Notes under the pieces: model-generated | Database searches by the model: none | What the model saw: the letters and a program-made list of their open reading frames with translations, nothing else | What the model was told of the DNA's origin: nothing | Shown here: piece after piece, positions 8,531-18,074 of the stretch | How positions within the stretch are numbered: position 1 is the first letter of the stretch | Layout: every line of letters starts with the position of its first letter | Program-made: the position numbers and the translations under genes | NCBI RefSeq assembly: GCF_000014585.1 | Contig: NC_008319.1 | Coordinates: 2,108,001-2,172,000 of the forward strand | DNA: 64,000 bases | Direction: 5' to 3' | DNA from: Synechococcus sp. CC9311 | Lineage (GTDB): Bacteria; Cyanobacteriota; Cyanobacteriia; PCC-6307; Cyanobiaceae

Positions 8531-9686
8531 ATGGGCAGACCGAAGAAGCCACTACAGAGAAGACCGAATGGTATCTGGTGTGTTCAGCTCTGGATAGATG
8601 GCAAGCGCCGAGTGAAGTCCCTTGAGACACGGGACCCGGTCAAGGCAGCAGCAAGGGCACAGCAGGCAATGCAAGAGCTAGAGGCAGAGGCAGCAACAGC
8701 GAGAGGCGAGAGCAGGTGGAGAGCAGATACAGCGGTAACTGAGTGGGACATCCCGACGCTTCCAGACGGAAGAAACGACTACGCCCAAGCAGTTGCCAAG
8801 CAGAAAACCTGGGGAAAGGTTGCAGCCAACGATGACCTGATCAAGCAGACCGACTGGTTGGAGCTAGTGAGGGAAGCCGAGGGCGTGCTGAAGCGCAAGC
8901 ACAAGAAGACCTACTCAGCCTCATGGCACAGGAATGTCGGCATCGCGATCAAGCAGTGCCCGTTCACTCTTCAGGAGGCATCACCGACAACCATCAGGGG
9001 CATGGATCAAGACGATGGAAGGGGATGGGCTCAGTGGCCTGACCATCAACAGCAAGTGCTCCTTGCTCTCTGGGTTGGTGCACACCTGCATCAAGTCAGG
9101 ACTCCTAGCTGGACACTCGAACCCATTCGCCTTGGTGGACTACGCAGCAGGCGAGGCCAATCACATCCCACCTGCAGAGGAGCAGGACTACAGAGGATTG
9201 AAGGGACTGGTCCCAACTCTGTTGAAGAGACAGCTCATCCCGATCCTCATTCAGACCTACACGGGGTGTCGGATCTCAGAGGTGAGGAGACGCAAGGCGG
9301 AAGACTTCGACCTTGACGAGGGAACCATGGAGGTAGTGGTGGAAACAGCCAAGAACAAGGCAAGCGAGAGAACCATCCCTCTCCCTCCTGTTGTGTTGGA
9401 TCTACTGAGGGACTTCGACTTTGTCTGGGGCTCAGCTGCTCACATCAACAAACAGATCCAGACAATCAACCCTGATCTCTCATCACACTCGTTCAGGCAT
9501 GGGCTCACCAAGCTGGGCAGAGATCTCCAGTCGAATGAGATCGCTATCGAAGCAATGCTGGGTCACAGGCTCAGTCACTCCGATATGGCCAACAGGCATG
9601 GCGGCAAGTACGGAGCAGAGGCGATGAGGAAGGCTGTGGCTCCTGCCTGGGAACAGCTCGACGAGTGGGTAGGACCAGTCCAATGA
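8531..9686 (+). pseudogene. tyrosine recombinase (integrase), frameshifted
   Basis: Two overlapping frames together make one phage-type integrase. The first, from ATG 8531, gives the arm/core-binding part (MGRPKKPLQRRPNGIWCVQLW onward) and reads correctly to about 8996. The second carries on from there (AWIKTMEGDGLSGLTINSK) to 9686 and contains the catalytic domain: Arg in GCRISEVRRRK, His-x-x-Arg in HSFRHG, the LGHR box, and a Tyr in HGGKYG. The switch falls in the GGGG run at 8997-9000; removing one G restores a single frame. The enzyme would catalyse site-specific integration and excision; it is probably inactive now unless the shift is programmed or a sequencing error. Confidence 0.8.
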
Positions 9687-9699
9687 GGACAAACAAATA

Positions 9700-10709
9700 A
9701 TGCCCAAAAAGCCAAAGGATTAACAGGTAAACGCTTTGGGCTTCTTGTTGCCCGTGAGTATTTTGTAAAAGAGTTTGAGAAAAAGCCTACGCGGCGTGGT
9801 TATTGGAGATGCGATTGTGATTGCGGAGAGACCGTAGAAACCTCTGCATCAAGACTTCTAGCCAGAAGAGTCGAGTCGTGCGGGTGCCAGAAAGGAGGAG
9901 GTAAAACTGAAAAGATTGGTGAAAGATATGGGATGCTAACTGTAGTCAAGAGATCAGAAAGTCTTGCCTGGAGTGGACAGAAAAGACGAGCATGGCTTTG
10001 CAAATGCGATTGCGGAGGAGAGATTGTCGTAAGCGGGAAGCATTTACGCAGTGGTCACACTCAAAGTTGTGGCTGCAGAGTAGTAGAGGTACCCAGGCAA
10101 CTTCGCCTCCAGGACATCACAGGCAAAAGGTACGTAAGACTTGCTGCAGTAAGAAGGTTGCCAGATGAGGAGCAAAGGATTAGGAGAAATGGACGACCAA
10201 TTGGAGACTGGGAATGGTTATGTGATTGTGGAAATAGTGTTGTTCTTCCGATTGGAGCTGTCAAATCCGGAGCAACACAAAGCTGTGGCTGCCTTGGCTT
10301 AGAAACTCGACCACTTAACTTCCATAACGAAGGGCACAGAGCTTATGCAGGAGATCCTGAATATGCCGAGAGGTAAAGCCTTATCTACTTAGTTGAAATT
10401 GGGGGTCAATTCGACAAGATCTGGATCGCATTTGATCCACAGGCAAGATTCGAAAAGGGTGAGGTAAGTGATGTTTGGTGGACGAAAAGCTTGAAAAGAG
10501 GACAGTGCTGGGCAGTAGAGCAGGCCGCATTGAAAGCAACTCAGGATTTTCAGGCAAATGATTTACCCAAAGACTTATCTAGCGGCGGATTTACCGAGTT
10601 CAGGTTTGGCATGGTTATAGAAGAGACTATTGAGATGCTCGAGGAGATGTGCGATGAGGGTAAAAATATTGGATGGCGAGATTTCTATGACAAATATGTT
10701 TTGGATTAA
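9700..10709 (+). pseudogene. triple zinc-ribbon + GIY-YIG-like protein, broken
   Basis: One frame after the integrase encodes three tandem modules of the type G-K-R-F-G...C-D-C-G...S-C-G-C (about 9720-9890, 9912-10080, 10110-10300). After a TAA at 10374 the same frame continues with YLVEIGGQFDKIWIAFDP and WAVEQAALKAT, the layout of a GIY-YIG-like C-terminal domain. The frame has no start codon near its beginning. ATG 9700 would be in frame if the A run at 9706-9710 had one more A. So the gene carries a 5' frameshift and an internal stop. The family is typical of phages and mobile elements and probably binds or cuts DNA. A shorter product could start at ATG 9933. Confidence 0.6.
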
Positions 10710-10777
10710 CTAACTACATTTGCAGGACAAGGACTGGCCCCGAGGGTGCCTATGTCAGGCACAAGGTTGCACCTGCC

Positions 10778-10975
10778 GTGCAATCACACAGGCCTACACA
10801 GGCCGTTATTACTTACCAGGACCAGACCCAATCGATCTCTCATCACATGGTTGGTGGGATTGATAGTGGTATGACCGTCAACGATTTCATTGACACGTTC
10901 AGTCAACTTTCACCTAAACCCAAGCAGCTACTCACAGTCCGGTCCTTCATCGACAGCTATAAGGTGAGCTCATGA
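10778..10975 (+). CDS. doubtful 65-aa ORF
   Basis: This short open frame lies between the broken zinc-ribbon gene and a small membrane-protein gene. Its C-terminal half (NDFIDTFSQLSPKPKQLLTVRSFIDSY) looks protein-like, the N-terminal half does not. There is no clear ribosome binding site. It may be a remnant. Confidence 0.25.
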   Translation: MQSHRPTQAVITYQDQTQSISHHMVGGIDSGMTVNDFIDTFSQLSPKPKQLLTVRSFIDSYKVSS

Positions 10976-11006
10976 CTGAGTGACTAGACAAGGCGGGCTT
11001 TATTCG

Positions 11007-11231
11007 ATGAGGCAGTGGATTCTTTTCGTTGTTTCGCTTCTTGGTATTTCCGTTGCGGCCCTTAATTTCTTAAGACCTTACCTTCAGGCCAAGTACGAGA
11101 GAGAGTGCCCAATGGTCGAGCGAGACATACTTCATCCGGGAGGGGGAAAGGGCCGATTAGCTAAGTGGGAAAGGGCTAACCGCTGGTGGACTTGGCTGGT
11201 CGTCAAGCCTGTAAGGGACTATGTCGACTAA
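11007..11231 (+). CDS. small membrane protein, coupled to next gene
   Basis: From ATG 11007 the 74-residue product has an N-terminal hydrophobic helix (ILFVVSLLGISVAALNFL) and a basic, Trp-rich tail (ANRWWTWLVVKPVRDYVD). Its stop codon overlaps the start of the following gene by 11 bases, so the two are probably translated together. The function is unknown. Confidence 0.45.
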   Translation: MRQWILFVVSLLGISVAALNFLRPYLQAKYERECPMVERDILHPGGGKGRLAKWERANRWWTWLVVKPVRDYVD

Positions 11232-11670
11232 AACACTCCCCTGCCTCATCTGCGGAACGCCGGTAACGATCAAGCAGTACGCAGAACTAGCAAAAACTGC
11301 TGTGCGTGGAGACTCGGGATGCCAACGAGTTGCAAGAGGAGAACCTAGAGAGGCCCCTGGGATTGATCTCTACACGAAAGTTGGGGCTCTCAGAGCTGCT
11401 GCTGGCGTTGCACCGGGAGAAGCTCCAAACGAAGAGCAGATGGCCAAGATCCGTGATTCGTTTAAGACAAAGAAGGAAGAAGAGGCTTGCCCAAAGAACA
11501 AAAAGAGTGCTGCATACCGATTCGGCTATTGGGGAGGGATGGTGCTGTATGTCTTCGTTCTTCCTGAACGTTTCTTTTTTGCTTTGGATAAGCTCCCAGA
11601 AATAATTCTGTCGCCTACTCCCTCCGATTATGAATACTGCCCTCGAGATCACTTCGGACGAAACTGCTAA
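11221..11670 (+). CDS. protein with N-terminal CxxC and a membrane segment
   Basis: The 149-residue protein begins with a C-L-I-C-G knuckle (residues 8-12). A polar Lys/Glu-rich middle follows, then an aromatic hydrophobic stretch (GYWGGMVLYVFVLPERFFFAL), and Cys residues recur near the C-terminus (EYCPRDHFGRNC). The knuckle and later cysteines could bind zinc. No family is recognised. It overlaps the preceding gene by 11 bases. Confidence 0.45.
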   Translation: MSTKTLPCLICGTPVTIKQYAELAKTAVRGDSGCQRVARGEPREAPGIDLYTKVGALRAAAGVAPGEAPNEEQMAKIRDSFKTKKEEEACPKNKKSAAYRFGYWGGMVLYVFVLPERFFFALDKLPEIILSPTPSDYEYCPRDHFGRNC

Positions 11671-11883
11671 TCAAACAAGCTCGATAGCTTGGTGGGCGAA
11701 GATAAACAGATACGTCCTCTCTAAGGTGACTACGTGCCTCTGAAGCATGCTTTAATTACCTCATAGGCGAGATCTCTCATCCTTCGGCCAATCAGAGGCC
11801 TATTGTAGGCAATCCTGAGAGGAGCAAGGTTTAAAAGTGTCATTAACAATAGCTAGATACTGGTCCCGGGCAAACACAAAGAC

Positions 11884-12039
11884 TCACGCCTTCTTCTCCT
11901 CTACGTGGTCTTCACAGAGGTTTCTGAGGTAAGAGCCCAGAGGCCTGCGGTCCTTCTTCGCTAGCACCTCAAGCTCGGCCCTCGTCTCATGACTGACAAC
12001 GAAGACGATCCTGACATTCTTGGTCTCGTCGATTGGCAA
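11884..12039 (-). CDS. small ribbon-helix-helix protein (CopG-like)
   Basis: A 51-residue frame has the ribbon-helix-helix layout: a strand (VRIVFVVS), a helix (HETRAELEVLAKKDRR), a turn (PLGS) and a second helix (YLRNLCEDHVEEKK). Such proteins are dimeric DNA-binding repressors, often of plasmid, phage or toxin-antitoxin systems. The frame is closed upstream by TAG, and the only start is TTG at 12039 with AGGA nine bases before it. No toxin gene is evident beside it. Confidence 0.5.
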   Translation of the reverse strand: MPIDETKNVRIVFVVSHETRAELEVLAKKDRRPLGSYLRNLCEDHVEEKKA

Positions 12040-12155
12040 GGGTTGATCCTGCTAGTGGGATTGATGACCGGAGCATATCAACAGCGGATAGGGTAGCAAG
12101 GCTTAACACTTAGGTATGAACCAATGCAATACTGCGTGCATCCACGGGAGATCCA

Positions 12156-12407
12156 ATGGCGCAGATGTATCTAGTGACCCTTAGCAAGGCGATAGGTAAC
12201 GACCTAGACGCCCAGAAGTGGATGCTCGGGAAGGCATGCAATCGAGTGAGAAGCCTTGGGAAGGTCAGCCTGACAACCATGTATTCCTCAAGGGAGGACC
12301 TTGAGTCACTGGTCCTTACCTTCAACTTGATCATCAGCAAGATCCTGCTCATTCATCAGATTGTCTGCAATCGTTTGGATCAGCAGCAACTCATCAAGCT
12401 CATCTAA
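12156..12407 (+). CDS. doubtful 83-aa ORF
   Basis: The frame (MAQMYLVTLSKAIGNDLDAQ...) has fair composition but no ribosome binding site and no known motif. The C-terminal part is hydrophobic (SLVLTFNLIISKILLI). The surrounding 12040-12603 region otherwise shows no gene. Confidence 0.3.
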   Translation: MAQMYLVTLSKAIGNDLDAQKWMLGKACNRVRSLGKVSLTTMYSSREDLESLVLTFNLIISKILLIHQIVCNRLDQQQLIKLI

Positions 12408-12603
12408 TGATGTGAAAAGCCCTTTGACGTAGCGGAGCATCGTTATCAACAGAACGCCTCGCAGTCCGCCAAGTTCATAGGCGGGCTGCCTGTGTAGTGG
12501 TAACTCATTTAGGCGAAAGATGTGCTCACCTCCAGTCTTATGACGACTCTCTTGGCATTTGAGTTACCTTGATGACGTGAAACTTTCTGCCCGAAAATCT
12601 AAT

Positions 12604-14484
12604 TCACAGATCTTTATCATTAATTCTGGCTGAATTTAAAGTGCCAGAAAGTGCTGAAAATATTAAATTGCCACCATGAAATATTGCCGCTTGAGGGGTG
12701 TGAGTCTTAAACGCAAATAGTGTCTTAACATTTCCATTAGCGTCTATGGTTCTGATTGCATTATTAAACATATCGGTCACAATTAATTTCTGACCAGATA
12801 CACTAATATGCTGAATACCGTTAAAAGACGCGCTCATTCTAAAGCCATCAAGAAAAGATCCTCCATATTGGTTTTTAGAGGGAATGGGTCGCCCAGCGAA
12901 AAGGCAAACTTCATCCATATTAGAAAGAGGCAAAGAAACTAAGTAGTGACTGTAACTATTAGCGACTATCAATTTATCTTCAAATACTGCCAAAGACAAC
13001 GGTCGATTCAACGCCATATCCAGTGCAGGCATACACACATCAATGCCAACATTTTCATTGTAAATCTCATTCATGCCAGATCCTAGAATTGTTTTTACCA
13101 TGTCACTTTTAAGGTCGATTTGACGTACTTTGTCATTCCATGCATCTGCAATGTACAAACTCCCATCAAATAAAAGTAAATCTCGTATTACCGCAAATCT
13201 AGCCTCTAATCTTGAGGCATCTGAATTTCCATATTCAGATTCGGAGCCTGCGAACAAAGCAAATTCTCCATTTTGTAAGTTCAATTTAAATATGCCATGG
13301 TTTGAGGCCAAATATAAAAAATTATTTATTTCATCCAATGCAAAAGCTCTAAGAGATTCAAATTTATGTCCATTCAATAAATGGTTCCAAATGGCAGTTC
13401 TATTTGGATCTATCAAACGATGAAAAGATTTTGTTGATATGTTGTATCTAATAATAGATCCCGTAGGTGTCATTGCAAGCAATGTTTTCCCGTCAGCCAG
13501 TAGCTGAAACTGTGTAATTACTGATGACAAAAAAGCATTTTCTCTGGATATGACAACGTCTTTCCTTTTTGTTTCAAGATCAAAAAGACTTATCTCGTCT
13601 GAATCAGAGTCAGTGATGACGAAGGTATTTGCCTTGAGGCTATCTCGAATTGAGGAAATATGCACAAACCTATCAGACAATACAGATGTGGTGCCATTTT
13701 TAAACATTTTTAATTCCCATCGAGCACCATAAATGAAACCATTGTCGTCGATACACTTGATTCCATTGGAATAGGGTCTGTCTGAAAATAAATATTCGAC
13801 ACCATTTTTTGATTCACGATAAAATGTTACGTCTCCATTAATATTTTGAAGGGAAATTACTAACCTTTCGCCACAAATATCAAAACCCATTAAATTGCGA
13901 TTTAAAATTTCTCTGGATAAAAGCTTGGCTGGAATTAATAAGTTGTCTTGAAGCTTCAAGAAACGTTTTCTTCCGACTTCTCCATCAAAAACAAAAATTC
14001 CTCGTTCGGTTTTTTTCGCAAACTGTGGAAAATTCAGTACATAGTTCTCGTCATTAAGCGTATAACTATTTGCAATAAATTTAATTTTTTTAGGGCTATG
14101 AAGGCGTATTCCTTCTTTGCTAAATGACAGCCATTGAGAATGGTTTAACTTAATGACTCTGAAAGTTGTTAAATTTTCACTGGGGGTACTGATGGTTGAT
14201 AAATTTAATTTTGATGCTTGTCCACCGCTGCCGGCAACAACAGAAAGCTTCCCATCATAAAGGCGTTTAAGGTATTTATTGCCGGTGTCTGCAACAATAA
14301 ACTCATTTTTTGCTAATTGTATTGCATCTTCAGGCAGTAAGATATTGGCGGATAAGGCTTCTGTTGTCGCGCTGGGATCCTGGCCCAAGAGTATATTTAC
14401 TTTGCTATCGCTTGACTGATTGCTTCCCAAGAAATAAAATATCCATGAAAAGAATAAAAGCGAAAGATGGATGATTAGTGGCAT
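12604..14484 (-). CDS. exported NHL-repeat beta-propeller protein
   Basis: The 626-residue protein has an N-terminal hydrophobic leader (residues ~5-20, LSLLFFSWIFYFLG) and is then built of repeated strands typical of NHL/SMP-30 propellers. Examples are EFIVADTGNKYLKRL, SLYIADAWNDKVRQIDL and KLIVTDMFNNAIRTIDA. Such propellers serve as binding platforms; no catalytic residues are evident. The gene is noticeably AT-rich compared with the core half of the window, suggesting recent acquisition. It lies alone, just downstream of decayed mobile-element genes. Confidence 0.65.
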   Translation of the reverse strand: MPLIIHLSLLFFSWIFYFLGSNQSSDSKVNILLGQDPSATTEALSANILLPEDAIQLAKNEFIVADTGNKYLKRLYDGKLSVVAGSGGQASKLNLSTISTPSENLTTFRVIKLNHSQWLSFSKEGIRLHSPKKIKFIANSYTLNDENYVLNFPQFAKKTERGIFVFDGEVGRKRFLKLQDNLLIPAKLLSREILNRNLMGFDICGERLVISLQNINGDVTFYRESKNGVEYLFSDRPYSNGIKCIDDNGFIYGARWELKMFKNGTTSVLSDRFVHISSIRDSLKANTFVITDSDSDEISLFDLETKRKDVVISRENAFLSSVITQFQLLADGKTLLAMTPTGSIIRYNISTKSFHRLIDPNRTAIWNHLLNGHKFESLRAFALDEINNFLYLASNHGIFKLNLQNGEFALFAGSESEYGNSDASRLEARFAVIRDLLLFDGSLYIADAWNDKVRQIDLKSDMVKTILGSGMNEIYNENVGIDVCMPALDMALNRPLSLAVFEDKLIVANSYSHYLVSLPLSNMDEVCLFAGRPIPSKNQYGGSFLDGFRMSASFNGIQHISVSGQKLIVTDMFNNAIRTIDANGNVKTLFAFKTHTPQAAIFHGGNLIFSALSGTLNSARINDKDL

Positions 14485-14556
14485 ATTCTATTAAACAAAA
14501 AACGATTCACGATAGCGTGCAGCTTGCTACTTGGGCTCATTAATTATAACATTTAG

Positions 14557-14946
14557 CACCATGCCCGCCGCTTCGCAGAGGACTTCGACATAGAGCGGCT
14601 GGTCCTGCTGAAGATTCAGCTCGAAGATCTTCGCTTAATTCTTCGTCGATTCGATAAAGTCCTGGGCACCGTCATAGCGATGCAAGCCAGCAGCTTTCGC
14701 ACCGTCATCACGGATCGACCCATGTACGCATGGCGTCTGGAAGAGATCGAGAGAGTAAGGACTGGTCCTACGGGACATAACTCAAGTCTTACTCATATCG
14801 ACTCAGTCAATGACCTGATAGCTCACAACATGCTTGCTCAGCATCATGCTGTTGCTCAGCATCATGCTGTTGCTCAGGCGATTGGACGATATATCGAATC
14901 AAACAATGACCACTCAATCTTATTATCTGAAGTGTGCTCGATGTGA
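14557..14946 (+). pseudogene. 5'-truncated ORF with internal repeat
   Basis: A frame open from 14557 (after a TAG) has no ATG until 14680, yet the part before it is protein-like and helical (RFAEDFDIERLVLLKIQLEDL). I read it as a gene that lost its 5' end. Its 3' part contains an 18-bp tandem duplication that encodes AQHHAV repeats. The family is unknown. Confidence 0.35.
14836..14876 (+). repeat. 18-bp tandem direct repeat
   Basis: The unit GCTCAGCATCATGCTGTT occurs twice in perfect tandem (14836-14853 and 14854-14871), followed by the first five bases of a third. It falls inside a truncated ORF. Confidence 0.85.
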
Positions 14947-15064
14947 AGCTGAGGCTACACTGACTGCCACTGAATTACGTGCTGCTGAGATGCTTACAAG
15001 GCATCCAGGCTGGTGCCGTTGTTCTCAACCAAGCTATTCAATGATCCAGGGCAAGCTTAAGTAA
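14906..15064 (+). CDS. 52-aa putative zinc-ribbon protein
   Basis: An ATG frame of 52 codons carries two cysteine pairs, C-A-R-C near residue 10 and C-R-C near residue 38, separated by a helix (ATELRAAEMLTRH). This is compatible with a small zinc-binding fold. No ribosome binding site is obvious. The family is not recognised. It overlaps the tail of the truncated ORF before it. Confidence 0.45.
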   Translation: MTTQSYYLKCARCEAEATLTATELRAAEMLTRHPGWCRCSQPSYSMIQGKLK

Positions 15065-15835
15065 TAGCCCTGGGACCAGCAACCCTATCTAATTAATCCT
15101 GAGAGGCTCCTGCATGCCCCTGGAAGTCACCTTAAGTGTTAGCTACAGAGATGCATAAGGGATAACCTTTCGACGCTTACAGAGCCTCCTGAGTGTCACC
15201 TTCAAAAAGAAATGAGATATTTTTCTGAAGGGACTACCCATAACGCGACGGCGGCGATTCCCCCCGTGGCCGGCCTCCGTTCGAGAAATCGAAACCCCTC
15301 TTGCAATCGAAGCAGGCCCTGGGGGTAGGTGAAATCATTGGGGAGGACGGCCTGGCCCTCGGTGCCACAGCTACCGCTGCAGGCCGCTCACAGGCGATTC
15401 TGAGGGGGCATCATCACATCCATGACCGATGGCATGGCCAGATCCATTGGCATGACGGCAATCCCACTAGATGCTGTATCTAGCTGGCGACGACACCGTC
15501 GTAATACTCCACGGCTACGCCTGCTGATGGGCACTGGATAGTCATCACCTACCGCAGGTGATGGGACCAGTCCCTGCTCATGCGCACTGAGTAGATGTGC
15601 TTAGAAATAGATGTCCTCGTTTCTATTTTTGTGATCATCAGTCCGTCGGATTTTCTCTAGTGAGGGACTAGGGAGACTGGTCCACGTCCGTCGTAGAACC
15701 CCTCGCGGAAAGAGGGCTGAGTTCTACCTCGATCCAGTGAGGGACTTGACAGTGAGGCAAGGCAGAGATGCCAATCCCAGCGGCTACCCAAATGTGTTTT
15801 GTATAGCTAGACGTTGATAGTGATCTTCAAGCCCT
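15065..15835. other. gene-poor stretch
   Basis: No convincing gene is present. A frame at about 15633-15815 without a start codon reads plausibly (RAEFYLDPVRDLTVRQ) and may be a gene remnant. A 60-codon frame at 15301-15483 is His-rich but lacks any support. Confidence 0.35.
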
Positions 15836-16036
15836 ATGAGACCTGCACTCGCCACACTCGTTATAGCTCTTGCAGCACCCATGGCTGTTACAGCTGTTCC
15901 TGGGGTACCTGACTATGTCATGAGTGACATCACTGAGAAATGCCTCGAAGATGTTGCTGATGATGATCAAGCAACTGAATCTGACGAAGATTGCATTGCA
16001 ATAGCTGTAGAGAATTACAAGAAGGCCAACCCATAA
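15836..16036 (+). CDS. small exported protein
   Basis: The 66-residue product starts with a clear signal peptide (MRPALATLVIALAAPMAVTA). An acidic 45-residue mature part with two cysteines follows (KCLEDVADDDQATESDEDC). Cleavage would fall after VTA or thereabouts. The two cysteines may form a disulfide in the periplasm. The family is unknown. Confidence 0.55.
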   Translation: MRPALATLVIALAAPMAVTAVPGVPDYVMSDITEKCLEDVADDDQATESDEDCIAIAVENYKKANP

Positions 16037-16246
16037 AGCGACTCGTGGGCAAACATCACCGCCACCTGGCTACACCCGCAAACAAGACCTCAGAGCTTGG
16101 TCGCAAGCAAAGTATTGCCCCTAAATAGTCATTGATGCACTAGCAATTAAGCCCTAATCAGAAACTTACCCAATAAAATATTGAAATAAGAGCTGGCATG
16201 CCTGAGTAGAGCAGACCACACCCGAAACCCATCTAAATTTTATTTA

Positions 16247-17665
16247 ATGAATCAATCAGTCATTAAAGGCGATTTTCAAAGTACTCAGGGGAAGGCCATT
16301 CCAGCATTGTCAATGGCTCCCCATTGGCAGATGCTGGAGGCGATTCTCAGGCCGATCGCCTACTACCGACGCTGCTTTTTCCGCAACTCCGGTGTCGTTC
16401 GCGTGAGAATGTCTCCCACTCTGCCTCCCCAGCAGGTGCTCATCAGCGATCCATCTGTGATTAAAGAGCTGATTAATGAAGACGGGGGTCGCCATATCAC
16501 TGCACCAGGACAATTGAACGGATTGCTGTCTCAAGTTTTAGGCAAACACTCCATCATTTTGCTCGCACCCGCTACGCATCGTCAGAGAAGGAAGTTGCTT
16601 ACTCCTCCATTTCATGGAGAACGGCTGAAAGCCTATGGACAGTTGATTTCCTCCTTAGCTGATCAATCCCTGATAGATCTCAATGTTGGAGATGTCTTTG
16701 ACGCACGGGAACAAATGCAGGGCATCACCATGCGAGTGATTCTCACCGCAGTTTTTGGTCTGCATGAAGGGGATGCTTTTCGACAACTTGAACGGTCGCT
16801 CGCTTCGAGCATCAGCATCCGTTCCGGTCCACTTGGGTCTCTCCTGTTGTTCTTCCCTTTTCTTCGCAGGGATCTTGGGAGATGGAGTCCAGGAGGACGG
16901 ATTAAAGCAGCAGATGCCGCCATCCGGCGGTTGTTACTCGAACAGATCGCTTCACGACGCAGAGCGGTGGAACGATGCGGTGAAGAGAACATGTCAGCCG
17001 ATATTCTCAGCCTGTTGCTGTCCTGCAAAGATGATGAAGGACAGGGGCTCAGTGACGATGAATTACACGATGAATTGCTGACGCTTTTGTTTGCAGGTCA
17101 CGAGACCACCGCTACAGCTCTGACTTGGGCGTTCTACTGGATCCATCGCAATCCCTTAGTCCTAGAGCGGTTGATGAATGAACTCAATGGTTTACTTGAC
17201 CACTCCGATCCCGAAGCGATTGCAAGGCTCCCATACCTATCAGCAGTCGTAAATGAAGTTCTGCGCATCCATCCGGTAGCAATGCTGACGTTCCCTCGTC
17301 GCATCGAATCCGCCATCACATTGGGAGGATATGCCTTCCGCTCGGGTGATGTGGTGATGGCATGTATTCAGGCCGTCCATGAACGCCCTGATCTTTATCC
17401 CAAACCACTGCAATTTAATCCTGAACGTTTCATGAATCAGACCTACGGTCTCCATGAATTTCTTGCTTTCGGCGGAGGTTCTAGACGCTGCATTGGCGCA
17501 GCTCTAGCTCTCTATGAAATGAAATTAATTTTAGCCAAAATACTCCTAAACAATCAGTTCGAACTCACTCCTAAAAGCAATCGTTGGAACAAACCACGTC
17601 GGCGCGGCTTCACTCTTGGGCCTTCGATTCCTGTGAAGTTAAAGATGGTGTCGTTACGTCCTTGA
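16247..17665 (+). CDS. cytochrome P450 (CYP110-like)
   Basis: The 472-residue protein is a full-length P450. The I-helix oxygen-binding motif A-G-H-E-T-T-A is near residue 285, the K-helix E-x-x-R is in EVLRIHP near residue 331, the PERF motif is near residue 390, and the heme-binding loop F-G-G-G-S-R-R-C-I-G is near residue 410 with the cysteine ligand. Cyanobacterial CYP110-type enzymes hydroxylate fatty acids, alkanes or terpenes; the substrate here is unknown and no terpene synthase or ferredoxin gene is adjacent. The start at ATG 16247 gives the normal length. Confidence 0.88.
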   Translation: MNQSVIKGDFQSTQGKAIPALSMAPHWQMLEAILRPIAYYRRCFFRNSGVVRVRMSPTLPPQQVLISDPSVIKELINEDGGRHITAPGQLNGLLSQVLGKHSIILLAPATHRQRRKLLTPPFHGERLKAYGQLISSLADQSLIDLNVGDVFDAREQMQGITMRVILTAVFGLHEGDAFRQLERSLASSISIRSGPLGSLLLFFPFLRRDLGRWSPGGRIKAADAAIRRLLLEQIASRRRAVERCGEENMSADILSLLLSCKDDEGQGLSDDELHDELLTLLFAGHETTATALTWAFYWIHRNPLVLERLMNELNGLLDHSDPEAIARLPYLSAVVNEVLRIHPVAMLTFPRRIESAITLGGYAFRSGDVVMACIQAVHERPDLYPKPLQFNPERFMNQTYGLHEFLAFGGGSRRCIGAALALYEMKLILAKILLNNQFELTPKSNRWNKPRRRGFTLGPSIPVKLKMVSLRP

Positions 17666-17857
17666 TTGCCCGACATATCCTTGCCAATCACTTTCGCTGC
17701 TCAACAAGGTCCTCTATGGACAATTCACGAGGGCAGGGAGCTGAGACAACCGCCCTCAGTTGTACGGCTGGAGCTTTCAGGACATGATTTCACAAGCTAA
17801 TTGTCTCAGGGCTGATCAAGCAGATAGCAAGGACTCATAACCTCGGCTGCCAGAAGA

Positions 17858-17895
17858 TAAAAAGCATCACGCCCGTAGAAGCTGCAGGCGTGATG
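17858..17895 (-). terminator. Rho-independent terminator of the metallothionein gene
   Basis: On the minus strand a perfect 9-bp stem (CATCACGCC with GGCGTGATG, 13-base loop) is followed by C and UUUUUAUC. It begins six bases after the metallothionein stop codon. Confidence 0.85.
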
Positions 17896-17900
17896 ATTGG

Positions 17901-18074
17901 TTAACAGCCGCAACTACACTCGGTATGTTCTGCGCTGTTGGATGGTTCTTGATTGATGTGCGCAGTTGCACAAGCTTCTGAGCAGAAAAGCTTGTTCCCA
18001 TACATGGCTGCTGTTGCTTCCTCGATACTGCATGTACAAGGTGGGCAGTCGCACCGAACAAGATTTGTTGTCAT
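17901..18074 (-). CDS. bmtA: cyanobacterial metallothionein (SmtA/BmtA type)
   Basis: The 57-residue protein has nine cysteines in the SmtA spacing: C8, C10, C13, C15, then C31 and C35 around the C-S-E-A-C-A helix, and C53, C55 and C57 at the end, with His residues at 39 and 50. It starts MTTNLVRCDCPPC and has GGAGAT upstream of the ATG. Bacterial metallothioneins of this family hold about four Zn2+ ions through Cys and His ligands and buffer zinc or cadmium in the cytoplasm. A strong terminator follows directly. No smtB-like regulator is adjacent and I found no clear operator upstream. Confidence 0.9.
   Translation of the reverse strand: MTTNLVRCDCPPCTCSIEEATAAMYGNKLFCSEACATAHINQEPSNSAEHTECSCGC

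Noticed and set aside
14836-14876. Tandem repeat as CRISPR array
   Set aside because: Units are 18 bp with no spacers and only about 2.3 copies; no cas gene is present.
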